Below are positions 33,296 to 40,404 of a stretch of DNA of 48,446 bases, in pieces (the stretch's first letter is position 1; each line of letters begins with the position of its first letter). The notes beneath the pieces were generated by a model that saw only the letters and a program-made list of their open reading frames with translations, was not told the DNA's origin and did not search any database. The DNA is from Planctomycetaceae bacterium (GTDB lineage: Bacteria > Planctomycetota > Planctomycetia > Pirellulales > UBA1268). The position numbers were made by a program, and so were the translations under genes. The stretch spans positions 1 through 48,446 of the forward strand of contig CANHCU010000014.1 in the NCBI GenBank assembly GCA_947459185.1, written 5' to 3'.

Positions 33296-34135
33296 CTAAC
33301 CGCCGAGTCGGTGGAAAATCTCTCCCCGGCCGCCGGTCAGAAGGTCGCCGTGCCAGTGCTGCCAGACGCCGCCGAAGGCGTCGGCGGGCCGGCCTGCGGT
33401 GGCCCTGAATCCGGCACGGGCCAGCCGGGCTGCCAAGAGCGGCAGAATGCTGGGGGACCAGGCCGCGCCACGGGAAAAGGTGGGCGGCACGTCCGGCATG
33501 GCCGACAGGGCGATGAGCGAACCTCGCCGCATCCCCATGCCGGGTCGCCGACCCACTCGACCGGCCACGATCACCGTGCCGGCCCGCATTTCGAAGGCGG
33601 CCGCTTCGCCGCAGGAACCGCCGATGCCGAGCAGGCCGCGCCGCATTCTCGCCCCGGCCAGACAGCCGACATCGCCGTTGATCGCGATCAGCCCACCACG
33701 AACGCCGAGATCGTCGCCGGGGAGTGCCGCCGCAACGTTGTCGCCGGCGTTGCCCTCCACGAGCACCTCGCCTCCTGTCATCCCGGCGGCCAGCCAGTCG
33801 CCGGCTTCACCGGTGATGGTGATCCTGCCTCCCGCCATCGCCTCGCCTGCGTGACGGCCGACGCTGCCATGCACCGTGATCTCGCCCCGCTGCATGCCCG
33901 CGCCGAGCCGATGCACGCGCGAGAAGTCGCCGACGCACTCGATTCGGCCATCGGCCGCCGCGCCATGCAGTGCGAACAGGTCGCCGAGCGGGCAGGGCCG
34001 GCCGTCGGCCAGCACGGTGAAGCGAGCGACGGCCGCGGCGTCGAGATCGAGAAGGCGGTCGGGCACGACCCGCTCAAATTCGATCGACAGCGGTCCATCA
34101 CTGGTGGACGTGGATGGCGTGAGCAGGAGGGGCAT
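33296..34135 (-). CDS. fhcC: Formylmethanofuran dehydrogenase/formyltransferase complex subunit C (FhcC/FmdC)
   Basis: 279 residues with the parallel right-handed helix of repeats typical of this subunit: GRHAGEAMAGGRITITGEAGDWLA, GGEVLVEGNAGDNVA, GGLIAINGDVGCLAGARMRRG, GRRPGMGMRRGSLI, roughly one turn per 18-20 residues from about 70 to 215. In planctomycetes and methylotrophs FhcC is part of the tetrahydromethanopterin-dependent formyl-transfer/hydrolase complex that ends in formate. No other C1 gene is in this window, so the complex genes must be elsewhere. It is upstream of rpsL on the same strand (103-bp gap). Confidence 0.88.
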   Translation of the reverse strand: MPLLLTPSTSTSDGPLSIEFERVVPDRLLDLDAAAVARFTVLADGRPCPLGDLFALHGAAADGRIECVGDFSRVHRLGAGMQRGEITVHGSVGRHAGEAMAGGRITITGEAGDWLAAGMTGGEVLVEGNAGDNVAAALPGDDLGVRGGLIAINGDVGCLAGARMRRGLLGIGGSCGEAAAFEMRAGTVIVAGRVGRRPGMGMRRGSLIALSAMPDVPPTFSRGAAWSPSILPLLAARLARAGFRATAGRPADAFGGVWQHWHGDLLTGGRGEIFHRLGG

Positions 34136-34161
34136 GGGGGCGACAGGCGAGATAAAGAGCC

Positions 34162-34193
34162 GGGGCCACGGAAGACAGTTCTCCCGTGGCCCC
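34162..34193 (-). terminator. Stem-loop between the hsp20 and fhcC genes
   Basis: A perfect 10-bp inverted repeat, GGGGCCACGG (34162-34171) with CCGTGGCCCC (34184-34193), around a 12-nt loop. On the minus strand it is followed by a short T-containing stretch (CTCTTTATC), so it probably ends the heat-shock transcript before fhcC. It lacks a strong T run. Confidence 0.5.
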
Positions 34194-34248
34194 CAGCATA
34201 CTTGACGTTGCTGCTCGACGTCGGCTGGCCTGCCGACAGTGGCCGTCG

Positions 34249-34746
34249 TTACTTCGTTAGCACCGGCACCTTACGCGACGTGCTCGTCGGCGACTTCGTC
34301 AGTTCGACGGTGAGCACTCCCTTGTCGTAGCGGGCCGTCACCTTCGCGGGATCGACTGCCTCAGGCAGCGGGATCGCGCGGTTGAAGCTGCCGTAATGAC
34401 TCTCGCGGTGAGTCCAGCCATCGGTCGTTTTCTCGGTCGCCGACTTCTTCTCGCCCGAGATCACCAGCCGGTCTTCCGAGACGCTGACATCGACGTCCTT
34501 CGGGTCGATGCCGGGCAGTTCGGCCCGCACGTGGATCTCCCCGCCGCTCTCCGACAGGTCGATCGCGGGCATCCACTGGCCCGGTTCGCCCGTCTCGAAC
34601 CACGACGGCCCTGAAGACCCCATCAGCGGACGGCTGAAGAAGCCCTCGAAGAGACGGTTCATCTCATTTCGGAAATCGGTCATCGTCGTCAGGTTGGCAG
34701 GCTCCATGCCATTTGACCGCTTCATGCGAAAAGGTATCAGACTCAT
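34249..34746 (-). CDS. Small heat-shock protein (Hsp20), copy 1
   Basis: 165 residues. The alpha-crystallin domain is at about 55-150 (AIDLSESGGEIHVRAELPGI, DPKDVDVSV, LVISGEKK, SFNRAIPLP, ARYDKGVLTVEL), and a C-terminal RKVPV is the I/V-x-I/V-type motif that docks subunits. Small heat-shock proteins bind unfolding proteins without ATP. It is the last of three hsp20 genes in a row on the minus strand; AAGGGGATGATTT precedes the ATG. Confidence 0.93.
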   Translation of the reverse strand: MSLIPFRMKRSNGMEPANLTTMTDFRNEMNRLFEGFFSRPLMGSSGPSWFETGEPGQWMPAIDLSESGGEIHVRAELPGIDPKDVDVSVSEDRLVISGEKKSATEKTTDGWTHRESHYGSFNRAIPLPEAVDPAKVTARYDKGVLTVELTKSPTSTSRKVPVLTK

Positions 34747-34847
34747 AAATCATCCCCTTTTCTTTTCACTTGAGACTGTTCACTCGGAAAACACACGACA
34801 CCATCGTTCGTTGGGTTGTCTGTGATCACATCGCACCCCTATGGCAG

Positions 34848-35267
34848 TTAGGCGGGCCGCACCTCGATCTTCCGCGGCCGCACCGCTGCCAGCCGCGGCA
34901 CGTGGATCGTCAGCACGCCCTTGCGATACTCGGCGGAGATCTGCGAGGCGTCGAAGCCCTCGCCAAGCCGGAACGAGCGACGGTAGTCGCCGATCCCATA
35001 TTCCTGCCCGAGCTGCCGGCCCGGCAGGGACCGCTGCGGCACCTTCGCATGGACCGACAACACACCGTCCTCGAAGCAGACGTTCATGCTCTCTGCCGAC
35101 GCCCCTGGCATGTCGGTGACGAGCATCACTTCGGCGCCAGCGTCGCAGACATCGACGTTGGGCTGGTAGGTGAGGCCGGGGGCTGCTGCTGCCTTCGGCT
35201 GCTGGGCTGGCTGTTCGGGCCGCGGCTGGGTCGCTGCTTGTGGGGCCGTTTGGGTGGGGTTGACCAT
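34848..35267 (-). CDS. Small heat-shock protein (Hsp20), copy 2
   Basis: 139 residues. A Pro/Ala/Gln-rich N-terminal arm (1-30) leads to the alpha-crystallin domain (NVDVCDAGAEVMLVTDMPGA, LSVHAKVPQ, YRRSFRLGEGF, AEYRKGVLTIHV), with a C-terminal RKIEV. The Hsp20 fold is complete but the N-terminal arm differs from that of the neighbouring copies, so the three may form mixed oligomers or recognise different clients. GAGGAG precedes the ATG, and a 15-bp tandem repeat lies just upstream. Confidence 0.92.
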   Translation of the reverse strand: MVNPTQTAPQAATQPRPEQPAQQPKAAAAPGLTYQPNVDVCDAGAEVMLVTDMPGASAESMNVCFEDGVLSVHAKVPQRSLPGRQLGQEYGIGDYRRSFRLGEGFDASQISAEYRKGVLTIHVPRLAAVRPRKIEVRPA

Positions 35268-35280
35268 GGGAATGCTCCTC

Positions 35281-35310
35281 TTGGAAGTGGGTGTTTTGGA
35301 AGTGGGTGTT
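35281..35310 (-). repeat. 15-bp perfect tandem repeat in the hsp20 copy 2 leader
   Basis: TTGGAAGTGGGTGTT (plus strand) occurs twice back to back, 35281-35295 and 35296-35310, ending immediately upstream of the GAGGAG ribosome binding site of the hsp20 copy 2 gene. It may be a regulatory or copy-variable site. Confidence 0.55.
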
Positions 35311-35392
35311 GGGATACCGTCTCTCGATCGATGGACCGCCGTGACCTGCCTTGGTGACAGGCCACGGCGGGGGATTCAGCCGTGCCGGAGAA

Positions 35393-35932
35393 TTACCCGG
35401 CGCGGACCTTCACCTTGTGAGGCTGCCGTTCGGCGGCTTTCGGGCAGGTGATGGTGAGCACGCCGTCAACGAGCTTGGCCTCGACGCGGCTGGCATCCAC
35501 GGCGACAGGCAGCTTGATCCGTCGTTCGAAGCTCCCCGTGCCCCGTTCCCGGCGATGCCAGGTGACGGCCTTGTGCCGCTCTCCGTTGCCTTGCCCGGAC
35601 GTTCCTTGCCCGTCTGGCGCACCGGTTCCGGCGGTCGCGGGCTCAGTGGCCTGATGCGGCTCCGGCCGGGCGCCCTTCAGCACGAGTTCCTCACCGCTCA
35701 CTGCGATGTCCACATCGTTGGCATCGAGTCCGGGCAGTTCGGCTTCGATGGTGATGCAATCATCGCTCTCGCTGACGTTGACGGCCGGAAAGACGTCGGA
35801 CCCGGGCCGAACACCCCAGCCGTGGAGCGGCGGCGCCGCCGTAAGGGAGGTCCAGAGTCGATCCAACTCGTCGCGAAGTTCATCCAGCGGGTATGCAAAA
35901 CCCGCTCCAGACTGGGGTCGATACATAGGCAT
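35393..35932 (-). CDS. Small heat-shock protein (Hsp20), copy 3, with inserted linker
   Basis: 179 residues from the ATG at 35932, with GAGGAG about 6 nt upstream; the longer frame to 36259 is not coding-like. The N-terminus PLDELRDELDRLWTSL is typical. The alpha-crystallin domain starts near 46 (FPAVNVSESDDCITIEAELPGL) and ends with AKLVDGVLTITC and HKVKV. Between the usual beta strands a low-complexity Gly/Pro/Gln/Ala insert of about 34 residues (about 89-122) interrupts the domain. This is the first hsp20 gene of the cluster in the direction of transcription. Confidence 0.9.
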   Translation of the reverse strand: MPMYRPQSGAGFAYPLDELRDELDRLWTSLTAAPPLHGWGVRPGSDVFPAVNVSESDDCITIEAELPGLDANDVDIAVSGEELVLKGARPEPHQATEPATAGTGAPDGQGTSGQGNGERHKAVTWHRRERGTGSFERRIKLPVAVDASRVEAKLVDGVLTITCPKAAERQPHKVKVRAG

Positions 35933-36433
35933 GACATGCTCCTCGGGAAGGAAAGGACAAGGAGGAATTCGAAACCTCAGAACGTCTGAGGCCTGAAAAC
36001 CAGTGGCTCGATTCTTCGCCCGCCGTCCCTGGAACGATGCAGCCCGTTGCGCGACGCCTCTTTTTGTGTAACGCCTCTTTCGACGCAACAACGGAACCGC
36101 CGAATCATTCGCAGCGACGGTGGTCAAAAACAAACTGCCGGGACGCAGACAAGAAATGCAAAGAGCGTGCCGAATCTGAAAGCGGATCTGGATCGATGGC
36201 CGACACATGCGGAATGCCGCGAAAAAAGAGGCTTCAATCCTGAGCGGCCGCCACTGCAATCGGGCCGCGGGCTGCGGCGTGGCAGAACTTCGGGACTGTG
36301 CGGACTGGAGCGGCTGTCAGCGTGGCAGTTTGTTGAAACCGAGCGGGTGACTCTTTCCCACCGGTTGTGACCCAGCGGTGATTTCCTATACTGCGGAGGT
36401 CGCGGACTTGACGCGGATTTGAATGGAGTCGCC
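35933..36433. other. Non-coding interval upstream of hsp20 copy 3 and the first fabZ gene
   Basis: No supported gene in 501 bp; short open frames here lack ribosome sites or family features. It is a divergent control region. On the hsp20 side a 10-bp direct repeat ACGCCTCTTT (36054-36063 and 36071-36080, period 17) is enclosed by an inverted repeat GTTGCG/CGCAAC (36046-36051 and 36084-36089). On the fabZ side is the promoter at 36365-36392. I found neither a CIRCE element nor a sigma-32 promoter for the heat-shock genes. Confidence 0.6.
36365..36392 (+). promoter_or_regulatory. Promoter of the fabZ-acp-fabZ-fabF cluster
   Basis: TTGTGA (36365-36370), a 16-nt spacer and TATACT (36387-36392). 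The start codon of the first gene is at 36434, so the leader is about 35 nt. Confidence 0.5.
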
Positions 36434-37015
36434 ATGCGTTTCACACTGCTTGATCGTGTCACGGCCATCGAGCCCGGCAAGAGCATCACGGCCATCAAGA
36501 CGCTCTCCCTCTCGGAGGAATATCTGGCCGATCATTTTCCCTGCTTCCCGGTGATGCCCGGCGTGCTGATGCTTGAATCGATGACGCAGGCGGCCGCCTG
36601 GGCCATCCGCCTGGGTGAGGATTTTGCCCACAGCATCGTGGTGCTGCGGGAGGCCCGGAACGTGAAATACGGCGATTTTGTCGAGCCGGGGAAGGTGCTC
36701 ACGGTCACGGCCGAGATCCAGTCGCAAGACGGGCCGTTCGTCAAAGTCAAGGCGAGCGGAACGGTGGGGGATCGCACCAGCCTCACTGCCCGGCTGGTGC
36801 TAGAACGCTACAACATGGCCGACCGGGTCCCTTACGGCGACGCCGTCGATGCCCGGGTGCGGGCAGAGATGCGGAAACTCTGGTCCATTCTCCATCCGGC
36901 GTCCCGTGCGCTGGACGGCGGCCGGCGGGTTGCCTACGGCGTCCCAATTGCCGGACAGTCCAGGGCCACCCCTGACTCAGGGCTGCTGGCCACTCCGGCT
37001 GCGGCCGGTTTGTGA
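36434..37015 (+). CDS. fabZ: 3-hydroxyacyl-ACP dehydratase (FabZ/FabA family), copy 1
   Basis: 193 residues from the ATG at 36434 (GGAG upstream). The hot-dog fold has the FabZ catalytic pair: His34 in DHFPCFPVMPG and Glu48 in LMLESMTQAA. It dehydrates 3-hydroxyacyl-ACP in fatty-acid elongation. The C-terminal region (about 145-193) goes beyond the usual 150 residues and has no recognisable domain. The acyl carrier protein gene follows after 216 bp, then a second dehydratase and a ketosynthase, so the four make a short fatty-acid module. Confidence 0.93.
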   Translation: MRFTLLDRVTAIEPGKSITAIKTLSLSEEYLADHFPCFPVMPGVLMLESMTQAAAWAIRLGEDFAHSIVVLREARNVKYGDFVEPGKVLTVTAEIQSQDGPFVKVKASGTVGDRTSLTARLVLERYNMADRVPYGDAVDARVRAEMRKLWSILHPASRALDGGRRVAYGVPIAGQSRATPDSGLLATPAAAGL

Positions 37016-37175
37016 GCGCAGGCAGTGTGCAGACAGGTTTTTGCGTCTCGTTTCGCTCCGTGAGATGTCGTGTTTGGAAGATCTTGAGGGCCTTTCGCGG
37101 CCCGGTTTGTCCCCTGCTTTGGCCCCGGAATCCAAAAAAAAAGGATTCGGGTTCCCATGTCGGCGGGCCGACACT

Positions 37176-37205
37176 AAAACCTTACGCAGGTCAGCTAGGT
37201 TTTTT
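37176..37205 (+). other. Weak hairpin with T run before the acyl carrier protein gene
   Basis: AAAACCT (37176-37182) pairs with AGGTTTT (37197-37203), followed by more T. The ACCT inside it can pair instead with AGGT at 37188-37191, so two alternative folds exist. It may attenuate or simply terminate readthrough from the first fabZ gene. The stem is A/T-rich and short. Confidence 0.3.
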
Positions 37206-37231
37206 CTCCCCGTTTGCAAGGTGCCACGACG

Positions 37232-37618
37232 ATGCCGTCGCGCGATGAAATTTTCGAAAAGGTCAGGTCCGCACTCGTAGACGCGTTGGGCGTTGACGAG
37301 GAGGATGTCTCCCCGAACGCGACCATGGTGGGCGATCTCGGTGCCGAGTCGATCGACTTCCTCGACATCGTCTTCCGCCTCGAGAAGGCGTTTGGCATTA
37401 AGATTTCCCGTGGGGAACTCTTTCCAGAGGACGTGCTCTCCAGTTCTGAGTACGTCGTTGACGGCAAGGTGAACGCCAAGGGCATCGCCACGCTCAAGTC
37501 GCGGATGCCGTTCGCCGACCTCGCCAAGTTCGAGCAGAACCCCAGCGTGCAGAACTTCGCGAACACCCTCACCGTCGAGGACATGGTTCGCTACGTACAG
37601 AGCAAGCTGGCTGCCTGA
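37232..37618 (+). CDS. Acyl carrier protein, long form
   Basis: 128 residues from the ATG at 37232. The phosphopantetheine attachment Ser40 lies in GDLGAESIDFLDIV, where canonical ACPs have DSL. Helices 1 to 3 match an ACP, but about 40 residues are inserted in the second half (about 62-105, including SSSEYVVDGKVNAKGI and PFADLAKFEQNP), so the protein is half again as long as a normal ACP of about 80 residues. Its position between two dehydratases and upstream of a ketosynthase shows that it serves the local fatty-acid module. Confidence 0.9.
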   Translation: MPSRDEIFEKVRSALVDALGVDEEDVSPNATMVGDLGAESIDFLDIVFRLEKAFGIKISRGELFPEDVLSSSEYVVDGKVNAKGIATLKSRMPFADLAKFEQNPSVQNFANTLTVEDMVRYVQSKLAA

Positions 37619-37673
37619 ATCTTCTGCTGTCACGCCCTCAGGAAACACGGCCTCGCTGCCGGCCTTCCCTCCC

Positions 37674-38174
37674 ATGCGCTGGTTTTGGATCGACAGGTTT
37701 GACGAGTTCGTGCGGGGCCGCCACGCCACTGCGGTGAAGAATGTGTCTCTTGCAGAAGAGCACATGCATGACCACTTTCCCGGGGCGGCGCTGATGCCGA
37801 ATTCGTTGATCGTGGAGGGCATGGCGCAGACCGCGGGCCTGCTCGTGGCCGATGCGATCGAATTCAACCGTCGCGTCGTGCTGGCGAAGGTGGCCCAGGC
37901 CGAGTTTCATTTTGACGCCGTGCCGGGAGATTCGATCCGGTTTCACGCCGACATTCTCGACCTCAAGCCCACCGGGTCGCTGACGAAGGTGACCAGCACG
38001 GTAGGCGACAAGGTACAGGGACAGGCGGAACTGTTCTTTGCCCACCTTGAGCCAGGCGAAGGGGTGCCGAAGCTGTTCGAGCCCCACGAACTGCTGCGGT
38101 GGCTCGACCAGATGCATATTTACGATGTCGGTCGCGATGAGGCGGGCAATCCTCTCGTGCGGCCCGAATGGTGA
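37674..38174 (+). CDS. fabZ: 3-hydroxyacyl-ACP dehydratase (FabZ/FabA family), copy 2
   Basis: 166 residues. His34 in HDHFPGAALMP and Glu48 in IVEGMAQTAG form the expected catalytic pair, but the second part of the motif reads MPNSL instead of MPGVL, so it is not a simple duplicate of copy 1. The C-terminal extension (about 130-166) is acidic. It ends 36 nt before the likely start of the ketosynthase gene and overlaps a possible upstream start of that gene (38168). Confidence 0.93.
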   Translation: MRWFWIDRFDEFVRGRHATAVKNVSLAEEHMHDHFPGAALMPNSLIVEGMAQTAGLLVADAIEFNRRVVLAKVAQAEFHFDAVPGDSIRFHADILDLKPTGSLTKVTSTVGDKVQGQAELFFAHLEPGEGVPKLFEPHELLRWLDQMHIYDVGRDEAGNPLVRPEW

Positions 38175-38209
38175 TCCAGACAGACTCCAGTGGCGAGCGG
38201 AGGGTGGTG

Positions 38210-39505
38210 ATGGTTGCCGGAAGGCGCAGGGTGGTGATCACGGGCATTGGCTGCGTCACGCCGCTGGGCCTGGGCGTGGAGCCGCTCTGGAAAAACCTGA
38301 TGGTAGGGGCGTCTGGCGTGGGCCTGACGACGGTGTTCGACGCCTCACGATTCCCCACCAAGATTTCGGCAGAGGTCCGCAACTGGGACATCAGTGACGA
38401 GGGGCAGGACGCTGCCCGCTGGCGATTCTGCGGTCGGCACACGAAATTCGCGGCCGGAGCGGCGTTGCAGGCGATGAAGGATGCAGGCCTGCCGCACGGC
38501 CTGCCCGCCGATCCGACACGACTGGGTGTATACCTCGGCAGCGGTGAGGGTCAGCAGGACTTCGACTCCTTCACACGCATGATGAATGCGGCGATCACGG
38601 GAGACGTACTCGACGTGGCGAAGTTCACGAAGGAGGGGCTGGAAACGCTCCATCCGCTCGCGGAGGTGGAGCAGGAGCCGAACATGCCCGCCGGCCACCT
38701 CGCCGGACTGTTCGACGCGCAGGGGCCCAACCTCAACTGCCTCACGGCCTGCGCGGCTTCGAGCCAGGCGATCGGCGAGGCCGCCGAGATCGTCCGCCGC
38801 GGCGAGGCCGACGTGATGCTCTCCGGCGGCACGCACAGCATGATCCATCCCTTCGGCGTCACCGGGTTCAACCTGCTCACCGCCCTCTCCACCCGCAACG
38901 ACGAGCCCGCCAGGGCCAGCCGGCCGTTCGACAACGAGCGTGACGGCTTCGTGCTCGGCGAGGGCGCGGCCATGGTGGTGTTGGAGGAGCTCGAGCACGC
39001 GAAGCGGCGCGGCGCCCACATCCATGGCGAACTGATCGGCTACGGCTCGACTGCCGATGCCTACCGGATCACCGACACGCATCCCGAAGGCCGCGGAGCA
39101 TCGTCTTGCATCCGGCTGGCGCTGGCCGACGCGGGGCTCGGCCTCCACGACATCGACTACATCAACGCCCATGGTACGAGCACGAGCGTGAACGATCGCG
39201 TCGAGACGCTCGCCATCAAGAACGTGTTTGGCGAGCACGCCTACAAGATCCCGGTTTCCAGCACGAAGAGCATGATGGGGCATCTGATCGCAGCCGCGGG
39301 CGCCACGGAATTGATCGTCTGCCTGCTGGCGATCCGCGACGGCATGCTGCCGCCCACGATCAACTACGAGAATCCCGATCCCGATTGCGACCTGGATTAC
39401 GTGCCGAACAAGGCCCGCGCAGGCAAGTGCGATCGGGCGCTCTCCAACAGTTTTGGCTTCGGTGGGCAGAACATCTCGCTGATCGTCGGCCGCTATACGG
39501 GCTGA
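38210..39505 (+). CDS. fabF: Beta-ketoacyl-ACP synthase II (FabF type)
   Basis: 431 residues from the ATG at 38210, with GGAGGG five bases upstream; an ATG at 38168 overlaps the preceding gene and has no ribosome site. The thiolase-fold triad is Cys181 (NCLTACAASSQA), His321 (INAHGTSTSVND) and His358 (KSMMGHLIAAAGA), with Lys353. It condenses malonyl-ACP with a growing acyl chain. The two halves GLFDAQGPNLN and GFGGQN match FabF. It is the last gene of the fatty-acid cluster. Confidence 0.95.
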   Translation: MVAGRRRVVITGIGCVTPLGLGVEPLWKNLMVGASGVGLTTVFDASRFPTKISAEVRNWDISDEGQDAARWRFCGRHTKFAAGAALQAMKDAGLPHGLPADPTRLGVYLGSGEGQQDFDSFTRMMNAAITGDVLDVAKFTKEGLETLHPLAEVEQEPNMPAGHLAGLFDAQGPNLNCLTACAASSQAIGEAAEIVRRGEADVMLSGGTHSMIHPFGVTGFNLLTALSTRNDEPARASRPFDNERDGFVLGEGAAMVVLEELEHAKRRGAHIHGELIGYGSTADAYRITDTHPEGRGASSCIRLALADAGLGLHDIDYINAHGTSTSVNDRVETLAIKNVFGEHAYKIPVSSTKSMMGHLIAAAGATELIVCLLAIRDGMLPPTINYENPDPDCDLDYVPNKARAGKCDRALSNSFGFGGQNISLIVGRYTG

Positions 39506-39820
39506 GCATCGGCATGGCTGCGCGGCGCCGGGACGGCAGAAGGAATGAGTCCGCCGGTCCAACGGCGGAGGGGCTCGTCGCGTTGGCTTTTTCGCCTGAT
39601 CGCGGTGCGGTCGTGCTTTCCCGGGCAGGGCGAAAAATCCAAAAGCTCCTCGAGCTTCCGCCGATCCCGGCTCCCGTCCGCGTTACTCATCTTGCCTGTT
39701 TTCACGCCCGCAGAGTTTTTTCAACTGGTGCGGCCGGCACGACCGATACCGTTGGTGATCGCGGTGGAGTCCGGCAGCGGTGTGCGGCCGGCCCTTCCCG
39801 CCCCTCGGGAACCCTCGCCC
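39506..39820. other. Intergenic interval downstream of fabF
   Basis: 315 bp without a supported gene. A hairpin TCCGCCG-GTCCAA-CGGCGGA (about 39550-39569) near the start could end fabF transcription but has no T run. A short palindrome (AGCTCCTCGAGCTT, about 39642) follows. No clear promoter for the lipoprotein gene at 39821 was found. Confidence 0.5.
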
Positions 39821-40309
39821 ATGAAACGCTCTGCCAGCTATGCCCTGTTGATCGCCGTGTTCGGCATGTCCAGCGGCTGTTCGCTCATCGATCGCCTCTT
39901 CCTTGCCAACTTCGACGGCCCCTACGCCCATCAGGCCCGGCATGCGGGCGGCGGCGGTTATGAGGACGGGGCCTGTCAGGATGGTGCGTGTCAGGATGGC
40001 GCGTGTGAACAGGGTGCCTGCCAGGACGGTGCCTGCCAGGGCGGCGTCTGCCCGACGGGCGGCTGCAAGGGAGCCGCGTGCCAGAACGGCGAATGCGAGA
40101 GCGGCGCCTGCCACAAGCGGCATGTCGGCCGGTACGGCGGCCTTGCCAAGCATCACTTGAGCCCGGAGGAAGAGGCCGCTCTCCAAGCCTCCGATTACGG
40201 AGCGACAGGCCCCGCCGGCCCTCCCACCGGTGCCGTCGCCTACCCCTACTACACGACCCGCGGTCCCCGCGACTTCCTCGCCAAGTGCCCGCCGTCGATC
40301 GGCCCGTGA
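39821..40309 (+). CDS. Cysteine-pentad repeat lipoprotein
   Basis: 162 residues from the ATG at 39821. A signal peptide (ALLIAVFGMSSGC, possible lipobox Cys20, although Ser at -3 is unusual) precedes a striking repeat. Cys residues lie at 52, 57, 62, 67, 72, 77, 82, 87, 92 and 97, ten in a row with exactly five residues between each, in units such as CQDGA, CEQGA, CQGGV, CPTGG, CKGAA, CQNGE and CESGA. The run ends in HKRH (98-101). The C-terminus (about 104-162) is Gly/Pro-rich. No homologue is known to me; metal binding or disulfide cross-linking at the cell envelope is an inference. It lies between fabF and an MFS transporter gene. Confidence 0.85.
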   Translation: MKRSASYALLIAVFGMSSGCSLIDRLFLANFDGPYAHQARHAGGGGYEDGACQDGACQDGACEQGACQDGACQGGVCPTGGCKGAACQNGECESGACHKRHVGRYGGLAKHHLSPEEEAALQASDYGATGPAGPPTGAVAYPYYTTRGPRDFLAKCPPSIGP

Positions 40310-40404
40310 GTGTGGTCCGATTTCTCCGCGCGATGGTTTGCCGATAGGCTTTTGGGCCTGATCGGCTTTCATCGTTTTCCGCGCCCTCTCCTGGAGCCTG
40401 CCGC

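Noticed and set aside
35933-36259. N-terminal extension of the third hsp20 gene up to 36259
   Set aside because: The ATG at 35932 has GAGGAG in place and starts at the family point; the extra part has no coding character.
33193-36433. CIRCE or sigma-32 promoter for the hsp20 cluster
   Set aside because: No TTAGCACTC-N9-GAGTGCTAA or CTTGAA-type site found in the gaps upstream of the three genes.
37128-37148. Hairpin GAATCC-A9-GGATTC as a terminator
   Set aside because: The A run is in the loop and no T run follows on either strand; it lacks the terminator layout.
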